Shown here in pieces: positions 61,275 to 64,000 of a stretch of DNA of 64,000 bases. The translations under genes were made by a program, and so were the position numbers. The notes under the pieces are model-generated. The model was not told where the DNA came from. It saw nothing but the letters and a program-made list of their open reading frames with translations, and ran no database searches. Position 1 is the first letter of the stretch. Each line of letters starts with the position of its first letter. Origin of the DNA: Acidaminococcus fermentans DSM 20731 (GTDB lineage Bacteria > Bacillota > Negativicutes > Acidaminococcales > Acidaminococcaceae); assembly GCF_000025305.1 (NCBI RefSeq), contig NC_013740.1, positions 1,860,001 to 1,924,000 on the forward strand, in the 5' to 3' direction.

Positions 61275-62194
61275 CACGGTTTCGGCAGCAGCAGGCACCA
61301 GAACAGGATGGTGAACATGCTCAGCAGAGTGGAGAGCACGGTGAGTTTGGTGGCAAAAGGCGCGTCGCTGCCGTACCGGGCGGCAAAGATGGCGGTGGTG
61401 GCCCCGGCAGGCATGCCGGTCATGAGCACCGCAATCCCAGTGGCCACCGCATCCAGTCCCAGGGCGGCGCTGACGCCCCAGGCCAGCCCGGGCAGCAGGA
61501 TCAGCCGCAGGATGCTGTACAGGATGCTGTCCCGGTTGAAGATGGTCAGAAGGGGCACGTCCGCCAGGATGGTCCCTACAATGAACATGGTAATGGCCGC
61601 ATTGCAGCCTCCGATGTACCGGATGGTCATGTCCAGGAACGCCGGCGGACGCCACTGGGTCAGGATCAGCAGGATCCCGATGTACACGGCAATCAGACAG
61701 GGATGGGTCAGCACCTTTTTCAGGACTTCTTTCCGGCTTTCCTGCCGGGCCATGAAATACCCGGTGCCCACGGACCACATGACCAGCCGCAGCGGGATCA
61801 GGAACACGGACGCATAGAACAGTCCCAGGTCCCCATAGACCCCTTCCGCCACCGGATAGCCCAAAAAACCGCTGTTAGACACCAGGGTTCCGTACTGGAG
61901 CACTTTTTTCCGGGTATCCGGATACCGGTTGAAGAGAAAATGGTTCAGGATCATAAAGAGGAGCTGGAGAACTGCACCGGCCGCCAGGATCCGTCCGCAG
62001 GTGAGGAAAATGTTTCCCTCGAAGGGCATCAGACAGGATTTGATGATGTTGCAGGGAATGATTACATAGACGCACACATCGCTGAGACACCGTTTCCCCG
62101 GTTCATCCACAATATTCTTTTTCCGCAGGAACAGTCCGATCAGGATCAGCAGGAACAGGGACAGCTGGAGATTCCCCAAACGATAGATATCCAC
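61274..62194 (-). CDS. AEC-family transporter
   Basis: 306 residues, about ten membrane segments in two inverted halves, as in auxin-efflux-carrier-type permeases (VSNSGFLGYPVAEGVYG; GMPAGATTAIFAARYG). Bacterial members export malate, malonate or similar acids. GTG start at 62194 with GGAGG upstream, 12 bp after the dehydrogenase stop. Substrate unknown. Confidence 0.87.
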   Translation of the reverse strand: MDIYRLGNLQLSLFLLILIGLFLRKKNIVDEPGKRCLSDVCVYVIIPCNIIKSCLMPFEGNIFLTCGRILAAGAVLQLLFMILNHFLFNRYPDTRKKVLQYGTLVSNSGFLGYPVAEGVYGDLGLFYASVFLIPLRLVMWSVGTGYFMARQESRKEVLKKVLTHPCLIAVYIGILLILTQWRPPAFLDMTIRYIGGCNAAITMFIVGTILADVPLLTIFNRDSILYSILRLILLPGLAWGVSAALGLDAVATGIAVLMTGMPAGATTAIFAARYGSDAPFATKLTVLSTLLSMFTILFWCLLLPKP

Positions 62195-62206
62195 GCTTCC
62201 GCCTCC

Positions 62207-63037
62207 TTAGGACAGTTTCTTCAGAACCCACCGGGCCGCCATATCGTAGAGCCCCGTGGGCAGCAGGGCATGGGCCAGGAGCAGCAGCCAGGCATCTCTG
62301 CCGCACAGGTACCGGGCCTGGGGCTGGGAGGCATTGGCCGCCAGGAATACGGTCCGGGCCACATCCTGGGGACTGGTCAGCCACTTTTTGTCATAGAGCC
62401 GGTGGAGTCCCCGAGCCAGTCTGGCGCCCCATTGGGCATAGGGACCCCGCCGGGACACATCCGCCAGATGATCGGCGGCAATATGGCCCCAGGCGGTACG
62501 CACCAGCCCCGGTTCCACCAGGCAGACCTTTATCCCCTGTCCGGCGGTTTCCATCCGCAGGGCATCACTGAGGGCTTCCAGGGCATATTTGCTGGCATGG
62601 TACCACCCTCCGAAAGGAGCGGGGATCCGTCCGGCAATGGAAGAAACCATGATGATCCGACCCCGGTGCTGCCGGCGGAACAAAGGCAGCACCATCCGGG
62701 TGAGACGGATGGCCCCGAACACATTCACATCCAGCTGATGCTGGGCTTCGGCCAGGGGCACATCCTCCACTGCCCCGCAGGATCCATACCCGGCATTGTT
62801 GATCAGAATGTCCAGGGTCCCATGCTGGTTCAGGATCTGCTGGAGGGCATTCTGGCAGGAATAGTCCTTGGTCACATCCAGCACCAGAGGGATCACCCCG
62901 TACCGGGACAGAGACTGGAGTTTATCCAGCCGCCGGGCGGCTCCGTACACCACATGGCCGGTTTTGGCCATGAGGATGGCGGTTTCCCGTCCAATTCCGC
63001 TGCTGGCCCCGGTGACCAGCACCACCTGCTGTTCCAT
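62207..63037 (-). CDS. short-chain dehydrogenase/reductase
   Basis: 276 residues of classical SDR type: cofactor motif TGASSGIG, NNAG, catalytic Ser in VSSIAG and YHASK (Tyr/Lys). A hydrophobic C-terminal stretch (LLLLAHALLPTGLYDMAARW) suggests membrane association. GGGGGG lies 6 nt before the ATG. Middle gene of an acetyltransferase-SDR-AEC run. Substrate unknown. Confidence 0.9.
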   Translation of the reverse strand: MEQQVVLVTGASSGIGRETAILMAKTGHVVYGAARRLDKLQSLSRYGVIPLVLDVTKDYSCQNALQQILNQHGTLDILINNAGYGSCGAVEDVPLAEAQHQLDVNVFGAIRLTRMVLPLFRRQHRGRIIMVSSIAGRIPAPFGGWYHASKYALEALSDALRMETAGQGIKVCLVEPGLVRTAWGHIAADHLADVSRRGPYAQWGARLARGLHRLYDKKWLTSPQDVARTVFLAANASQPQARYLCGRDAWLLLLAHALLPTGLYDMAARWVLKKLS

Positions 63038-63052
63038 GGTATTCCCCCCTTC

Positions 63053-63628
63053 CTATGCCTTGTCCCGTACTTCCGGATAGGGCCGTACCGGAGGCTGATT
63101 CTTTCCATGCTCTCCCAGGTTCTTCCCCATCCAGATCATGTGGTACCAGCGGTTGAACTTGTACCCGCAGTTTTTGAAGATGCCCACCGGTTCAAAGCCC
63201 AGATGGGCATGGAACTGGGCACTGTTGAAATCCAGGTATTCGTCCGGCTGTTCCGGATACCCGATGCAGGCGTACACATCCAGGATTCCCATTTTTTTCA
63301 GGGCTTCCAGAAGTGCTCCATACAATTTCTTTCCCAGACCTTTCTTCCGGAGATGGCGGTCCACATAAATGCTCAGTTCCGCCGACCAGTCATAGGCCGG
63401 ACGCCCCACAAAGGAACCGGCATAGGCATAGCCCAGGACCCGGCCGTCCTCTTCCGCCACAAAATAAGGATAACGTTCCCGGGTATGGGCGATCCGCCGG
63501 CGGAATTCCTCCACACTGGGCACCTGGTATTCAAAGGTGATGACGGTGCTTTCCACATAGGGTGCATAGACGGAACGGATGGCGGCAGCATCCTCCACCG
63601 TGGCTTCCCGGATAATCATATTGCTCAT
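63053..63628 (-). CDS. GNAT N-acetyltransferase (Pat/phosphinothricin acetyltransferase-like)
   Basis: 191 residues with the acetyl-CoA loop VDRHLRKKGLGKKLYGALLEAL and the YAPYVESTVITFEYQVPS N-terminal region seen in Pat/MnaT enzymes that acetylate phosphinothricin or methionine derivatives. GGGGG lies 7 nt before the ATG. First gene of the run reading through the SDR and AEC genes. Confidence 0.88.
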   Translation of the reverse strand: MSNMIIREATVEDAAAIRSVYAPYVESTVITFEYQVPSVEEFRRRIAHTRERYPYFVAEEDGRVLGYAYAGSFVGRPAYDWSAELSIYVDRHLRKKGLGKKLYGALLEALKKMGILDVYACIGYPEQPDEYLDFNSAQFHAHLGFEPVGIFKNCGYKFNRWYHMIWMGKNLGEHGKNQPPVRPYPEVRDKA

Positions 63629-63663
63629 GGGTATTCCCCCTGTTTTTATAAGATGATGATTTT

Positions 63664-63693
63664 ATTATAGGGCATTTTCTGGAGAAGGGGCAA
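63664..63693 (-). promoter_or_regulatory. promoter of the acetyltransferase-SDR-AEC run
   Basis: -35 TTGCCC (63693-63688), 18-bp spacer, -10 TATAAT (63669-63664). Confidence 0.7.
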
Positions 63694-63761
63694 ATATTTC
63701 CATTTTTATTCCCTCCGGCACTCAGTTTTTTCTGAGACTGGCATTCTTTCCAGAAATACGA

Positions 63762-63767
63762 TATGAT
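63762..63767 (+). promoter_or_regulatory. possible -10 box of the last gene
   Basis: TATGAT on the plus strand with CTGGCA at 18-bp spacing, 54 bp before the TTG start. Moderate at best. Confidence 0.4.
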
Positions 63768-63820
63768 AGTAAAAAACACAGTTGGCGGAAAATTCTGTAT
63801 CCATAAGGGAGGTCTTTCCA

Positions 63821-64000
63821 TTGATCAATCATATTGCTGCCATTTCTTTCAGTCCCACCGGCCGGACGGAAACCCTGGTCCGGGAATTCGGGAAACAGCT
63901 GGCCCAACGCTTCCAGGAGGAAGGCGTGACCCTGGACTTCCATTCCTTCACCCTGCCCAAAGACCAGGATACCCTCCATTCTTTCGGTCCCCATACCCTG
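63821..64000 (+). CDS. flavodoxin-like protein (EFR1-type), 3' end outside window
   Basis: Only 60 codons are visible. They start with TTG at 63821, with GGGAGG 8 nt upstream. The AAISFSPTGRTETLVREFG segment is a flavodoxin FMN phosphate loop, as found at the N-terminus of EFR1-type proteins that join flavodoxin and ferredoxin domains. The rest lies beyond the window, so the full type is uncertain. Confidence 0.7.
   Translation, partial: MINHIAAISFSPTGRTETLVREFGKQLAQRFQEEGVTLDFHSFTLPKDQDTLHSFGPHTL

Overview
This window comes from a diderm (outer-membrane-bearing) Firmicute of the Negativicutes; my best guess is an Acidaminococcus-like member of the Acidaminococcaceae. Three things point there. 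Almost the whole lipid A, Bam, TamB and Mla gene set is packed into one locus. Firmicute-type signals sit beside it: strong GGAGG ribosome binding sites, a T-box leader, and BofA-like and SpoIVB-like proteins. The DNA is GC-rich. The taxonomic call is inference from gene content and order.

Region 1 (1-28 kb, all minus strand) is an outer-membrane assembly island. In transcription order it holds an AMIN/phosphodiester-glycosidase protein, a secreted biotinyl-like mini-protein, an S55 peptidase, mlaE-mlaF-mlaD (MlaD carries a C-terminal beta-barrel), a TolC-type channel with its own promoter and operator, tamB, bamA, three OmpH/Skp-like proteins, lpxD, a small beta-barrel protein, lpxL, an lpxC-fabZ fusion, lpxA, lpxI, then lpxB, msbA and a waaA-lpxK fusion that leaves the window at base 1. 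Together these genes make Kdo-lipid A, export it, insert beta-barrels and move phospholipid across the envelope.

Region 2 (27.6-39.8 kb, minus) holds a small membrane protein, murA and an mreB-like gene for peptidoglycan and cell shape. Upstream of these is a long run wecA/tagO - wecB - atpI-B-E-F-(H-A)-G-D-C - small ORF. The ATP synthase is unusual: no free delta subunit is present, and a delta C-terminal domain is fused to the N-terminus of alpha.

Region 3 (40-49 kb) has a chromate-transporter pair (plus), a MATE exporter, an LTA-synthase/phosphoethanolamine-transferase-like sulfatase, a lipid kinase, GtrA, BofA, recR, ybaB and dnaX. It is followed by plus-strand tRNA-Ser(GGA) and the SRP RNA gene ffs.

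Region 4 (49.8-64 kb) is a mixed housekeeping stretch: an FAD-linked 2-hydroxyacid dehydrogenase, tRNA-Ser(CGA), tadA, T-box-controlled metA, a Crp/Fnr regulator, a DNA glycosylase, a metallophosphoesterase, the fluoride channel crcB, rlmD, a siroheme nitrite/sulfite reductase, an alpha/beta hydrolase, an AEC transporter, a short-chain dehydrogenase, a GNAT acetyltransferase and the start of a flavodoxin-like gene.

The most striking unexplained signal is a family of intergenic elements. Each is built from degenerate tandem 7-bp units, often as two inverted arrays around a palindromic core, and is set between intrinsic terminators whose stems recur almost unchanged at distant sites. Loci lie at about 19.1, 26.0, 49.75, 54.05, 54.8, 58.2 and 60.05 kb.
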